Positions 1-9,228 of a DNA stretch of 64,000 nucleotides are shown one piece after another (the stretch's first letter is position 1; each line of letters begins with the position of its first letter). Position numbers and translations under genes: made by a program. Source of the stretch: Clostridiales bacterium (GTDB lineage: Bacteria; Bacillota; Clostridia; Christensenellales; Borkfalkiaceae); the NCBI GenBank assembly GCA_022508245.1, contig JAFLVO010000002.1, forward strand, positions 1 to 64,000, given 5' to 3'. Under the pieces are notes generated by a model, which saw only the letters and a program-made list of their open reading frames with translations, was not told where the DNA came from and did no database searches.

Positions 1-241
1 CCTCGGGCTCTTTCGGGGAGAGCTCCGCCGCCTTTTTGTAAAAGGAATAGGCGTCGTCGAAACGGCAGATATACAAACTGCTTTCGCCGTCGTGCAAAAA
101 CTTGAGCGCCGCGGGCGTTATGTCCTCATTGGGAAGGGTAAACTTCGAACGGCAGTACTCGCACTGCACTACGCCGTTTACGGCTGTCTCTATATCAATC
201 TCTGCACCGCAATTTCTGCATTTAATATTTTCAAGTTGCAT
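1..241 (-). CDS. Zinc-ribbon/TPR protein, N-terminal part (runs off the left edge)
   Basis: The minus-strand frame opens with ATG at 241 behind a GAGGAG Shine-Dalgarno and is still open at base 1, giving 80 residues of a longer protein. It has a two-CxxC zinc ribbon at its start (Cys 8, 11, 27, 30) followed by the beginning of a TPR-like helical repeat. It aligns without gaps to the first 80 residues of the next gene upstream (289-2802), with about half the residues identical by my count. The two are tandem paralogs 47 bases apart with similar leaders. Whether this copy also carries TIR, membrane and L7/L12-like domains cannot be seen. Function unknown. Confidence 0.85.
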   Translation of the reverse strand, partial: MQLENIKCRNCGAEIDIETAVNGVVQCEYCRSKFTLPNEDITPAALKFLHDGESSLYICRFDDAYSFYKKAAELSPKEPE

Positions 242-288
242 ATATTTTACTCCTCATTGGTAATTATATATTTATTTGTTACATCTAC
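242..288 (-). promoter_or_regulatory. Leader of the truncated paralog, similar to the leader at 2803-2836
   Basis: Read on the minus strand, this spacer carries a TATAAT-containing AT-rich stretch, then GAGGAGTAAAAT just before the start codon. Nearly the same arrangement precedes the paralog at 2802, so the duplication appears to have included the ribosome-binding leader. A promoter is possible but no convincing -35 was found. Confidence 0.4.
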
Positions 289-2802
289 TTATATTTTTTT
301 CAGTCCCACCTGCGCTCCCGCTTTTTCAAGATCTTCTTTGGCTTTTATAGCGTCTTTGTAGGAAATACCGTTTAAAATTGCCCTGCCCATCTCTACGGCT
401 TCTTTTGCCCGAACGAGATCATAGCCCGTAAGTTGGCGAACCACCTTTATTACTTCCACACTGTGAGCGCCGGCGCTTAAAATATACAGTTCGCAACAAC
501 CTTCCGGCGTGATTTCGGTATTCTGTGAGAGTGCGTCTCCGCCAGCTTGGTTGTCTGCGGTGAAGATGTCCGCCATAAACTTTTCACGGTTGATTTCCAC
601 CTTAAAATCGTTACCGTCTTTTAAATATTGTTCGTAAGCTGCAATTAATTTAATTGAGGTTTCAACTTTGTTCTTGGCTATTTCGAATTCCTGCTGAAAG
701 GGATGAAATTTAAAATATTTACCGTTATGTATATGAACGATTAGATTTATCGGCAAAAATACAAGCAAGGTTGGTATGGCTCCTATAACACAACCGCCGA
801 CAATCGCACCGATAATAACCGTCAAAGCCATAGGGAATACGGGTCCGGTTTCACCGCTCATTATTTTCTCGCCTAAGCCAAGCAGATCAAATAATTTGTA
901 AAAAGTTTCGTTGGGTGCAAATATGCAACTTCCAAACCCCAATACAAATAATACAATTGCAGAGATGCCGGCAATCCATAAAAACTTCAGTCCAATCTCA
1001 TCAATGTCAAGCCAATAAGTTACGTCGCCGTATTTCTTGCGTTTTTCATTGTATGCCTTTTCCTTTTGTTCGCGGTCGGCTTTTAAGGTTTCAAGGTTTT
1101 TGGTTTCCTCTTCCTTAAGTTCTGCGACACGCTCTCTTATACGGCGCATATATTCGTCGTATTCTTCTTTTTGCTCCTTATCGGCAAGAGAATATGCTTT
1201 GGCTAAACTTGCATTTCCCTTTATTATTTCCACTTTTGCGCCATTAAGTCTAAGTTTGCTGCCTTCATCTTTTAATTCGATTTCGTGCACGAACGCGTTC
1301 CACGCCGCCCGAGATTGCTCGCGGACAGCATTTTTGCGTTTTTTCTCTTCTTCTTGAATTGCCCTCTCCCGCTGTTCCGCCTCCGCCTTTAAAGTCTGTT
1401 CGTATTTCTGCTTGGCGTATGCTTCAAAATCATTAACGGTTTTTGTAGAACCGTTGGCGTATTGCTTAGCCATTTTGTAGTGTTTATTGGCAAAAATCTG
1501 TTGAATTTGTTGCGAACTTTTTCCGTTTAAAAACTCCTGATAAGTTTTTATTTTGCTCGTCGACAGCAGAAGTCCAAGCCACGCCTCTGCACTTTCGGGG
1601 TCTATATCAAGGACCTTATTATAATAACCGATTGCATTGTCAAATTCGCCGCCCGAAAGAAATTGATTTGCACGCAATAAAAGCGAATTGACAGACGCGG
1701 AATCATTGCCTTTTGCCGATGACGAGGTCGCTTTAATGTTTTTAATTCTCTCCTCAAGCGCACGCTGAGCTTCGCGCTGTCTTTCTTCAAATTCGCGCTG
1801 GGCTTCTTTTTGTTTTTCGATTTCTTTTAAAATTGCCGCCTCTTTCTCTTTTTCGGCTTTCTCTGCTAGGGATTTTTTTGCCCTTGCCTCCGGAGTGTGA
1901 TTTTCAACAAAATCAACTATTAGCCCGTCCGACTCGCGCAGGGCAAAGTTTATGCCTTGCAGTTTACCTCTTTTGCCGGGCAATCTTTCAATAGGTTTAC
2001 CGTTGAAAACTACGGTTATGCTGTCGCTTTCTTTCTCATCGTCATTTACGAGCTTTAAAAAGCGGGTGTATTCATTTTTAACCCATGGTGTTTGAAGATA
2101 GCTTTCGTCGCGGCAAACCACAAGCATGCACTCCGAAGAGTGCAACGCGTAAAGAATATGCGCCTCGTAGTCGGCACCCTGCTTGTTGCGGATTTCATAT
2201 TCCGAATAGAAAGGCTTATATCCTTTCTGTTGCAACATTCTGTATATATAGTCTGCGTCCTTGCTGTCCTCGGTTTTACCGCTATCGCCCGTTACCTTTA
2301 CACAGATAAAACAGTCGTAATCAAGCCCTGACTGTTTCAATTTATAGAACTCGCCGAGTATGTAGTCTATCTCCTGTGCCTTCCTTTCGTACTCGGCGCG
2401 CTGCTTGTCCGTAGCTTTTAAGCAGGCGCGCATATAGTTGGCGTTGTCGGTAAATTTTTTATCTGTGATTTCGTGGCAGATAGGCTGTAATTTGGGCTTT
2501 TCACCGCTGACGTCCCTTAAATACTGTACTTTGAACTCGGATAAAGCCATGCCGAAATAAGCCTCGGGCTCGCTACCGTCAAGCTCCGATGCCTTTTTAT
2601 ACGCCGAAAACGCCTCTTCAAATTTACACGTATCTAAATCGTGCTCACCCATCCTCAAAAATGACAGAACCTCGGGCGAGGCACCCTGTTTAGGCAAGGT
2701 GTAGGGATTACCGCAGTATATGCAGGTAACAACGCCGTTTACTGCTTTGTTTAAATCAAGCGGGGCTCCGCACGATTTACATATCGTATTTTCAAGTTGC
2801 AT
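289..2802 (-). CDS. Zinc-ribbon, TPR, TIR-domain membrane protein with L7/L12-like C-terminus
   Basis: 837 residues. In order: zinc ribbon (Cys 8, 11, 27, 30); TPR-like helices about 48-150; a TIR domain about 161-300 opening with YDCFICVK and including an SECMLVV strand and a TPWVKNEY segment; charged coiled coil 305-360; a second TPR pair about 372-410; coiled coil 465-590; two hydrophobic membrane segments about 606-629 and 657-690; and at 769-837 a stretch resembling the ribosomal L7/L12 C-terminal domain (VIKVVRQLTGYDLVRAKEAV, ending EKAGAQVGLKKI). Bacterial TIR domains are often NAD-consuming enzymes; Glu213 lies where a catalytic Glu could be, but that is inference. It is the next-to-last gene of a minus-strand run, 34 bases after the deacetylase gene. 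A signalling or defence role is possible but unproven. Confidence 0.85.
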   Translation of the reverse strand: MQLENTICKSCGAPLDLNKAVNGVVTCIYCGNPYTLPKQGASPEVLSFLRMGEHDLDTCKFEEAFSAYKKASELDGSEPEAYFGMALSEFKVQYLRDVSGEKPKLQPICHEITDKKFTDNANYMRACLKATDKQRAEYERKAQEIDYILGEFYKLKQSGLDYDCFICVKVTGDSGKTEDSKDADYIYRMLQQKGYKPFYSEYEIRNKQGADYEAHILYALHSSECMLVVCRDESYLQTPWVKNEYTRFLKLVNDDEKESDSITVVFNGKPIERLPGKRGKLQGINFALRESDGLIVDFVENHTPEARAKKSLAEKAEKEKEAAILKEIEKQKEAQREFEERQREAQRALEERIKNIKATSSSAKGNDSASVNSLLLRANQFLSGGEFDNAIGYYNKVLDIDPESAEAWLGLLLSTSKIKTYQEFLNGKSSQQIQQIFANKHYKMAKQYANGSTKTVNDFEAYAKQKYEQTLKAEAEQRERAIQEEEKKRKNAVREQSRAAWNAFVHEIELKDEGSKLRLNGAKVEIIKGNASLAKAYSLADKEQKEEYDEYMRRIRERVAELKEEETKNLETLKADREQKEKAYNEKRKKYGDVTYWLDIDEIGLKFLWIAGISAIVLFVLGFGSCIFAPNETFYKLFDLLGLGEKIMSGETGPVFPMALTVIIGAIVGGCVIGAIPTLLVFLPINLIVHIHNGKYFKFHPFQQEFEIAKNKVETSIKLIAAYEQYLKDGNDFKVEINREKFMADIFTADNQAGGDALSQNTEITPEGCCELYILSAGAHSVEVIKVVRQLTGYDLVRAKEAVEMGRAILNGISYKDAIKAKEDLEKAGAQVGLKKI

Positions 2803-2836
2803 ATTTTACTCCTCTTTTGTAATTATATATTCATTT
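2803..2836 (-). promoter_or_regulatory. Duplicated leader/RBS of the TIR-domain gene
   Basis: The minus strand reads a TATAAT-containing stretch then GAGGAGTAAAAT before ATG. It closely resembles the leader of the truncated paralog at 242-288. The strong GAGGAG supports the start at 2802. Confidence 0.45.
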
Positions 2837-3694
2837 TTAAGAGTCAAAGCGAACTTCTTTTCCGCTGTCTATTCTGTAAATCTTGCCTCGTATTTCAAGC
2901 CACACGGGGATAGCCGAAAGATTTTTAACTCTCTCGCCGTCGAGCGAGAATATAAGATATTTATACGCCGTTACGTACTCGTAAACTTCAATATTGGTTG
3001 CAAACCAAATATCATCTTTCGCGCTTGCGCGCTTTGCAAAATTCTCTATAAGCTCCCAATTGTTGTCGTCGTCAAACTCGTAGGCGTGACCCCACAAATA
3101 GAACAGCCAACCCTCTCTGTGCTTGAGTTCCTTTTCGGGCGAACCCTCAAAGAATTTTTCGGCAAGCTCTTTAAATCTATCGTCGCGGTGGTGGCAGGTG
3201 GGCTTTAATCTGAGCCAGTCTTGGGGAATTTCAAAGGAATACGAGCTTTGGGTGGTGCGGGCGTAGACCACGCCGAGAGCTTTAAGCATTTCGACAATTC
3301 CGTCGTTGTACGCGCCGTAAGCGTACGCCATACCGCGCACCGTGCGGTTATACTTTGTTTCAAGATAACTGCGGTTTAATAGCATTTCGCGCATTGCCTC
3401 CGAAAGAGGCACTTTATCAAGAAAAATATGTCTGTCGCCGTGCAGAGCGATTTCCTGACCGCAGTCATTGTATAACTTGTACGCGCTCTCTTCGTCAAGA
3501 CGGTTGTGATTACCATTATGTTCGAAAAGTCCGCTGTTTAAGTTGAAAGTACCCTTCAAGCCGTACTTGTTCATTATCTCCAAAAGGCGTATATCGGCGT
3601 GAACCCCGTCGTCGTAGCTCAAAGTCAAAGCCTTACTCTTGCCATCCGGAAAGCGTATATATTTTTCCTCATACATCTGTATGAACTTCTTCAT
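2837..3694 (-). CDS. NodB-like polysaccharide deacetylase family protein
   Basis: 285 residues with the NodB-homology pattern: TLSYDDG with the Asp pair at 28-29, a His-x3-His metal motif (HGDRH, 85-89), and a downstream Arg120 with a following YG. Family members are metal-dependent deacetylases acting on N- or O-acetylated polysaccharides. No signal peptide is visible, so either it acts inside the cell or on soluble sugars, or the substrate differs. The start overlaps the end of the MATE gene by 26 bases; an alternative ATG at 3676 would leave 8. The overlap indicates translational coupling with the exporter. Confidence 0.8.
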   Translation of the reverse strand: MKKFIQMYEEKYIRFPDGKSKALTLSYDDGVHADIRLLEIMNKYGLKGTFNLNSGLFEHNGNHNRLDEESAYKLYNDCGQEIALHGDRHIFLDKVPLSEAMREMLLNRSYLETKYNRTVRGMAYAYGAYNDGIVEMLKALGVVYARTTQSSYSFEIPQDWLRLKPTCHHRDDRFKELAEKFFEGSPEKELKHREGWLFYLWGHAYEFDDDNNWELIENFAKRASAKDDIWFATNIEVYEYVTAYKYLIFSLDGERVKNLSAIPVWLEIRGKIYRIDSGKEVRFDS

Positions 3695-5177
3695 TTTCCA
3701 TTTCCTCGTTTATAATTTCCGCCGTGCCCTGCGCTGTGACTGCTACGGGGGTATCCAGCCTGCCCGAAGCCTTTTTCCACCTGCCCGATAGCACCCTTCC
3801 GCCGAAAAGCAGAGAGCGGACGCCCCAATCGGAGACCATACCTATCCAAAGTCCCATTGCGCCGAGCTTTGCACCGACCCACTCGCAGGTTAAAATATAG
3901 CACAATCCCACGCGCATTAAAATCATTGACATTATCGCCGCAAACATTACGTATTTTACGTCCGAAGTCGCTTTCAAGACCGCCGGCAAGCCGAACGACA
4001 GCGGATAGGTTACAAACTGAATTGAAAGACACAGAGTGAGGCACTTACGTGCGATTGTGCGCGCCTCGGGCGAGATATTGTAGAAGGACAGTAAGGGTTC
4101 GGACAGACCCCAAACGAGTCCCACGCACGCCGCATTGCCTATGTAGTTTATTAAAAGCATTTTTTTTATGTAATATTTGACCTGGTCGACCTCGCCCGTG
4201 CCGACCGCCTGACCTATTACCGTGAGTGTGGCGGTATTTATGCCGTTGCCAACTATCGACGCCATTGTGTTTATGTTGTACGCCGCCGAGTTTGCCGCCG
4301 TTTGGAAGTTATCCAATATCTCTTTGCCGTCTGCGGTATATCCTATTACAGTATTGTACGCGCCGATGGAAATAAAAACTATGACGAGAATTTTACCGAG
4401 CTGGAAAAGACTGCTCTCTATTCCGCTTGGAACGCCGAGCTTTAATATCTGCTTTATGTGCCCGCCGTCGAAGCGGAATTTTTCGAAAATTTTAATGCGG
4501 ACGATATTACTCTTTCTGGTTACCAAAAAGAGTGTAAATGCGGCTGGGAATATGCGGGCAAGCAGAGTGCCGAGTGCAACTCCCACTACCTCAAGACGGG
4601 CGGCATAGAGAAATATTGCGTTAAAGCCTATATTTAAAAAGAAGGAAATTATGCCCGAGAGCATTGTGTTCATACTCTTTCTCTGTGCGCGGAGAACTGC
4701 CGCACAGCAATTGAATATTGCAAGAAAGGGATAGCTTGCCGCCATTATGAGAAAGTATTTTCTACCGTAGTCTTTTGTTTCTGCCGAAGCGTCGCTGAAC
4801 AGTAGCTCTATAATAGGACGGTTGAGCGCCATACACAGTCCCATAAGAACGAGCGAAACCAAGAGTATAATAACCAGCAGCTGTTTTGCAGACTTGTTGG
4901 CGTCTTCCACTTTACCCGCGCCGAGCAACTGTGCGGTTAATATTGCGCCTCCCGTTGAAAATGCGACGAATAGCTGAATTAAAAGGCTTGATATTTGGTC
5001 TACTTCGGTTATTGCAGAGAGAATTTTGTTGCCCGCGCCGCTTACGCCGTTTGTAGCCATAATTCCGTCTATCATGCCCAGCGACATTGACAGAGCAGAT
5101 TCTATACAAATTGGAATTATTAAATACGCAAGAGCCTTGCCCGTGAATAGCGTATATTTTTTCTTTACCTTTTCCAC
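3669..5177 (-). CDS. MATE family efflux transporter
   Basis: 502 residues, almost entirely hydrophobic helices consistent with the usual twelve, with the family's typical repeat of two six-helix halves and conserved start (IPICIESALSMSLGMIDGIM; later AFSTGGAILTAQLLGAG). MATE proteins export drugs or metabolites in exchange for Na+ or H+. The C-terminal 30 residues are charged and cytoplasmic. It lies 30 bases after the GH43 gene and overlaps the deacetylase gene, so it is probably cotranscribed. The substrate cannot be inferred. Confidence 0.9.
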   Translation of the reverse strand: MEKVKKKYTLFTGKALAYLIIPICIESALSMSLGMIDGIMATNGVSGAGNKILSAITEVDQISSLLIQLFVAFSTGGAILTAQLLGAGKVEDANKSAKQLLVIILLVSLVLMGLCMALNRPIIELLFSDASAETKDYGRKYFLIMAASYPFLAIFNCCAAVLRAQRKSMNTMLSGIISFFLNIGFNAIFLYAARLEVVGVALGTLLARIFPAAFTLFLVTRKSNIVRIKIFEKFRFDGGHIKQILKLGVPSGIESSLFQLGKILVIVFISIGAYNTVIGYTADGKEILDNFQTAANSAAYNINTMASIVGNGINTATLTVIGQAVGTGEVDQVKYYIKKMLLINYIGNAACVGLVWGLSEPLLSFYNISPEARTIARKCLTLCLSIQFVTYPLSFGLPAVLKATSDVKYVMFAAIMSMILMRVGLCYILTCEWVGAKLGAMGLWIGMVSDWGVRSLLFGGRVLSGRWKKASGRLDTPVAVTAQGTAEIINEEMENEEVHTDV

Positions 5178-5207
5178 TTAATATCCCAAACAATAAATTC
5201 CGGTATT

Positions 5208-6707
5208 TTATTTAACTCTGTTGTCCGTGCAGGTTACGCGGTAGTACTTAAAGGTTGCAAATCCCTTACTTTTTGACTGCGAGCGGGCGTAGATACCCGT
5301 CTTTGCTCCCGTCCACACACCGGGGGAAGCGTAGAATTTGCGGGTAAACGCACTTCCTCCGAAGGTAAACTTGCAGGCAAGCATATCCTTTTCCTCGTAT
5401 TTTGCCGAAAGCTGGAAGGTTATGTAATTTTCGTCGTAGGGCTGACTCAAAGCAAGCGCCTCGTCCTCCTGCCCGCCTATTTCGCCCTTTCTTATCTCGA
5501 TGTAATTTCTGCCCTCTCTTCGAACAACACAGGCGTAGACGTATTCCTTACCGAACACAACGAACCCCGCCTCGTCGCCGTCGTTTACAAGGTTTAATTT
5601 ACATTTTGTCTTGATTGCAAAGTTTTTATAGCACACCTTCTGCATAAACAGCTGAGGTAAATCCGAGAGCGCTTTTTTATCGTATTCCGCGCAGAAAAGT
5701 TTAAGACCGCTTTTAAGCGTATACCACCCCTCCTGCATATTTGCGGGGGTCTGCCATACGGGGGAGAGCTTGAATGAGTCGAACTCGTCGGACGGGTCGA
5801 TTTTGGCGCCCGTTGAAATATCCACGGGATATTCGCCCTCTTCTACCGGATTTCCGGGAAGATTTTCGTCCGTCACCTCTCCGCAGAGAGGCCAATCTCT
5901 GTGCCATTCGACGGGTTGAAGATGCACCGCTCTGCCGTAGGGACCCTTGTCCTGGAAGTGCATAAACGCCCACTTTTCGCCCCTGTCGTCGAGGTCGATG
6001 AGCGCGCCCTGATGAGGACCGTTAACTCCGCTGTCACCCTGCGTTAAAATTATCTTGGTTTCGTAGGGACCGTAAATTCTCTCCGAACGGAGTGCGACCT
6101 GCCAGCCCGTTTTTACACCGCCCGCGGGCGCGAGAATATAGAAATATTTGCCCCTGCGGTAGAATTTGGGACCCTCTATCCCGGGCGCGATGTCGTGCCC
6201 GTCGTAGATTACGGTATATTTCTTTGCGGGGGTCTTTAATTCCTCGTCAGTTTCAAAGATTGCAAGCTGAGAGTTGACGCCTATGCGTGATTTTACGAAC
6301 GCGAACGCCACAAAGCACTTGCCGTTTGCCCATACGGGGCAGGGGTCCTCGTAGCCCGCACCCTCTACAAGGGGACGCAGAAGCGACCATTCGCCGTAGG
6401 GGTCGACCGCCTCCGAGACGAAAATTCCTTCATCGGGGAAGGGAATAAGGCAGTAAAATTTACCGCCGTGATACCTTATCGAGGGCGCCCACGCTCCGCA
6501 GCCGTGTTTTACCTTGTCATAGCCGAGAAAGGGTATATCCTTTAAAACGTGGTTTATAATCTCCCACTCTACTAAATTTTTGGAGTGAAGAACGGGCACG
6601 CCCGGCACGTGGTTGAAGCTTGACGCCACCATATAGTAGTCGTCGCCGACGCGGATTACGTCGGGGTCTGAATAGTCCGAAAATAACACGGGATTTGTGT
6701 ACTTCAT
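5208..6707 (-). CDS. Glycoside hydrolase family 43 protein (xylosidase/arabinofuranosidase type)
   Basis: 499 residues. The N-terminal five-bladed propeller domain (about 1-300) has the GH43 catalytic trio by pattern: Asp14 in YSDPDVIRVGDDYY as base, Asp121 in YEDPCPVW as pKa modulator, Glu178 in GIEGPKFY as acid. Residues about 310-499 form the beta-sandwich domain found in beta-xylosidase-like members. No signal peptide is visible, so it probably acts on imported oligosaccharides. It lies 10 bases after the YhaN-like gene. Exact substrate (xylo- or arabino-oligosaccharide) is not determinable by eye. Confidence 0.9.
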   Translation of the reverse strand: MKYTNPVLFSDYSDPDVIRVGDDYYMVASSFNHVPGVPVLHSKNLVEWEIINHVLKDIPFLGYDKVKHGCGAWAPSIRYHGGKFYCLIPFPDEGIFVSEAVDPYGEWSLLRPLVEGAGYEDPCPVWANGKCFVAFAFVKSRIGVNSQLAIFETDEELKTPAKKYTVIYDGHDIAPGIEGPKFYRRGKYFYILAPAGGVKTGWQVALRSERIYGPYETKIILTQGDSGVNGPHQGALIDLDDRGEKWAFMHFQDKGPYGRAVHLQPVEWHRDWPLCGEVTDENLPGNPVEEGEYPVDISTGAKIDPSDEFDSFKLSPVWQTPANMQEGWYTLKSGLKLFCAEYDKKALSDLPQLFMQKVCYKNFAIKTKCKLNLVNDGDEAGFVVFGKEYVYACVVRREGRNYIEIRKGEIGGQEDEALALSQPYDENYITFQLSAKYEEKDMLACKFTFGGSAFTRKFYASPGVWTGAKTGIYARSQSKSKGFATFKYYRVTCTDNRVK

Positions 6708-6717
6708 AATTTTTCCT

Positions 6718-9228
6718 CTATATACTGCGACTGTCGTGACAGCAGAAATATATTATCTGCACGTTGCCAGTCAATTCTTTGACCGCTTTTGCGGTATTCT
6801 GCATATTTTGTTTATCGAGGCCCAAAAAGGGGTCGTCCATAATGACGAATGGCTTTTCATCCTTGAAAATATTTTCGAGCAGCGCAAGCCTTAAACACAG
6901 TCCGCAGACGGCAAGCTGACCCGCACTTAAATGCTTACGGCTCTTAATCTCGCCCGCGAACTCGAAGCTGACTTCGAAGTCGGCAGTCATTACAAGCTTT
7001 TCGCCGAGCGCCTTTTGTATTCCGTCCGAATACTTTACAAAGCTTTCCTTTACGGGCGCAATATACTTGTCGCAAAGCTTCTGGTGCGCCGAAGATAAAA
7101 GTTCCTTTGCCGCCGAAAGAATTTTGACCGTGCGCGTGTCCCGCTCGATTATCCTTTCAAGTTGCTCTTTTTTGATCCTCTTTTCGGGCAGGCTCTCCAA
7201 AGCCGCCTCGCAGTCCGCAATCTGACTGTCCAAAAGCCCCAACGCCTTTCTCTTATCGGCAAGCAGTGTGCGCACTTCTGTCAAATCCTCGGCGCTTTCA
7301 ACCGCTCTTTCGAAAAGTCCGTTTTCCTCTTTGTAGCTTTGTGCCTTTTGCTCCTTTTCCCTGACTTCCCTTTCCAATCGCCCGTAATTTTTTATATCGT
7401 CCGAAATAGCACGGAGCCCCTCCGCACCCGAAAATTCCAAGCCGTATTTATCTAAAAGCTTTGTGATACTTTCTAAAATTTCCCTGTTTTCGGAGTCGTA
7501 TTTTTGTATGCTCTCCTGTGCGCTTTCGCGCTGTGATAAGAGCAGATTATACTCCGAGGCGTCTTTTCGCATTTCGCCCAAACCTGCGCGAGCGTTCCCG
7601 ACCGGATAGCCGTATTTTTCCAAGAGGGAGCAAACCTCATCCTCCGCCACTTTTGCCTGTGCCGATTTACTCTCCGCCAAGTCCTTTTTTTCTTCGCGTT
7701 CCTTTAAAAGAGACCTGTACTCCTCAACGTCGGAAAGAAACTGCGTGAACGAGGATATAACACTGTCCGAATAATAGCCGTAGGGCGCGAGATAGCTTCT
7801 TAAAATCTGCTCGTCCGCGGAGAGTGCCTGCACCGTGTCGGTGTTTATCTGAACGGAGTTTGCACCGTTTTTGCGGAGCAGGAGTAAAACTCCCGAAAAT
7901 ACAAGTCCGAGTGCGCCAAGAACAAGTGCGATTATTCCCGCAATCTGAACGGAGAATAAAAGGATAATTCCCGCAATCAGTGCGATTGCCGAACCGCCCG
8001 CCCCGATTATACAGGGAAGATTATTCTTCTTGGGCGCGGTCTGCACTATGGCGGGGGCTTTTAGTTTTTTATCGTTTTCCCTGTACCTTTCCGCAACCCC
8101 TTTAGCCTCTTCAAGCCCCTTTTCGTCTGGCAAGCCGTGTCTGAATATATCGTTCAGCTTTTCGGCTTTGGGACTGTCCGCAGACGCGGAAATCTGCTCG
8201 GCTTCGGCGTATAGCTTTGAAGCGCTGTCCAAAAGGGATGCACACTTTTCAAAGTCCTCCTCGTCGGGCATGCCTGAGGAAAATTTTTCTTCAAGCTCTT
8301 CAAGCCTGTCCTCTTTTAAAAACTGCGTGTTTTCAAGTGCGCCGCTGTTTTTTCCGAAAACAGCATACTTTTCTTCTGCTTGCTTAATCTCGTCGGAGGC
8401 GGGCAAGCCCTTTTTGTAGCGCGAAGTTATTTCTTCAAGCTCTTTTTTCTTTGAATTTAGCTCCGCAATATTTTCGTCGTAGGTAGCCCATTTTTGAGCG
8501 ACTATCTTGTCCTCGTTTAATTTTTCAAGCCTCTTTTCAAGCTCTCCTATCTCGCCGAAAAGCCTGTTCCTGTCGCGGTACTTTGAAGTAAGTGCAATAT
8601 CTATATCTTCAAGTCCAGCAATCTCGTCTATAAGGGCTCTCCGCTCTTCCTTTCTTTTATCAATCTCGCCTCCGCCGCCCTTTGCCGCCTTTAATCTTTT
8701 GCGCTTTGTATCGAGCGCGTCGATTGCATCTTTCAGCCCCGCGCCGTCGGCAGAGAACACTCTGCCCGTAATTTTTTCGCCTATGTCCGAGTTTGCTCCT
8801 CCGTCTATATCCGAAGAAGTTATAAACGCCGTGCGGGTAAAGGAATCCTCGTCCAGTCCGAAGATTTCCTCTCCGAAGCTTTTCGCGCACTTTACGGGCG
8901 TATTGTTTTTATATACCGTAAGCGTGTCGTCTGTTTCGCTCTTTTTGCCGAAAGTTCTTTCTATGCGGTAAATATCGCCCCCCTTTTCGAAGGTGATATT
9001 ACCGCCGAATTTTCCGCCCCCGAAGGGGTAATACCGCTGTCTGTCGCTGAACTTTTTTGTTGCTACGGTGTAGGAAGAAAGTCCGTAAAACATAGCCTTG
9101 ATAAAAGCGGCAAGCGTGGTCTTGCCCGCGCCGTTTTCTTCCGTAAACACGGTAAGTTTTTTATCAAAGGTATAGTCCTTGCCGGTTAGTTTTCCGAAAT
9201 TTTCTATATGGCAGGATAAAAGCTTCAT
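6718..9228 (-). CDS. YhaN/SbcC-like AAA ATPase with coiled coils
   Basis: 836 residues. Walker A is ENGAGKTT at 31-38. Long coiled coils fill about 170-390 and 480-740. Near the C-terminus are an ABC-like signature (LSAGQLAVCGL) and Walker B with the following acidic residue (FVIMDDPFLGLD). Two adjacent hydrophobic segments near 403-450 between the coils match YhaN-type proteins rather than SbcC. Its partner, the phosphoesterase gene, overlaps it by four bases (ATGA), so the two are translationally coupled and probably form an SbcCD/YhaNO-type nuclease complex. This is the DNA-processing pair at the head of the run reaching base 1. Confidence 0.85.
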   Translation of the reverse strand: MKLLSCHIENFGKLTGKDYTFDKKLTVFTEENGAGKTTLAAFIKAMFYGLSSYTVATKKFSDRQRYYPFGGGKFGGNITFEKGGDIYRIERTFGKKSETDDTLTVYKNNTPVKCAKSFGEEIFGLDEDSFTRTAFITSSDIDGGANSDIGEKITGRVFSADGAGLKDAIDALDTKRKRLKAAKGGGGEIDKRKEERRALIDEIAGLEDIDIALTSKYRDRNRLFGEIGELEKRLEKLNEDKIVAQKWATYDENIAELNSKKKELEEITSRYKKGLPASDEIKQAEEKYAVFGKNSGALENTQFLKEDRLEELEEKFSSGMPDEEDFEKCASLLDSASKLYAEAEQISASADSPKAEKLNDIFRHGLPDEKGLEEAKGVAERYRENDKKLKAPAIVQTAPKKNNLPCIIGAGGSAIALIAGIILLFSVQIAGIIALVLGALGLVFSGVLLLLRKNGANSVQINTDTVQALSADEQILRSYLAPYGYYSDSVISSFTQFLSDVEEYRSLLKEREEKKDLAESKSAQAKVAEDEVCSLLEKYGYPVGNARAGLGEMRKDASEYNLLLSQRESAQESIQKYDSENREILESITKLLDKYGLEFSGAEGLRAISDDIKNYGRLEREVREKEQKAQSYKEENGLFERAVESAEDLTEVRTLLADKRKALGLLDSQIADCEAALESLPEKRIKKEQLERIIERDTRTVKILSAAKELLSSAHQKLCDKYIAPVKESFVKYSDGIQKALGEKLVMTADFEVSFEFAGEIKSRKHLSAGQLAVCGLCLRLALLENIFKDEKPFVIMDDPFLGLDKQNMQNTAKAVKELTGNVQIIYFCCHDSRSI

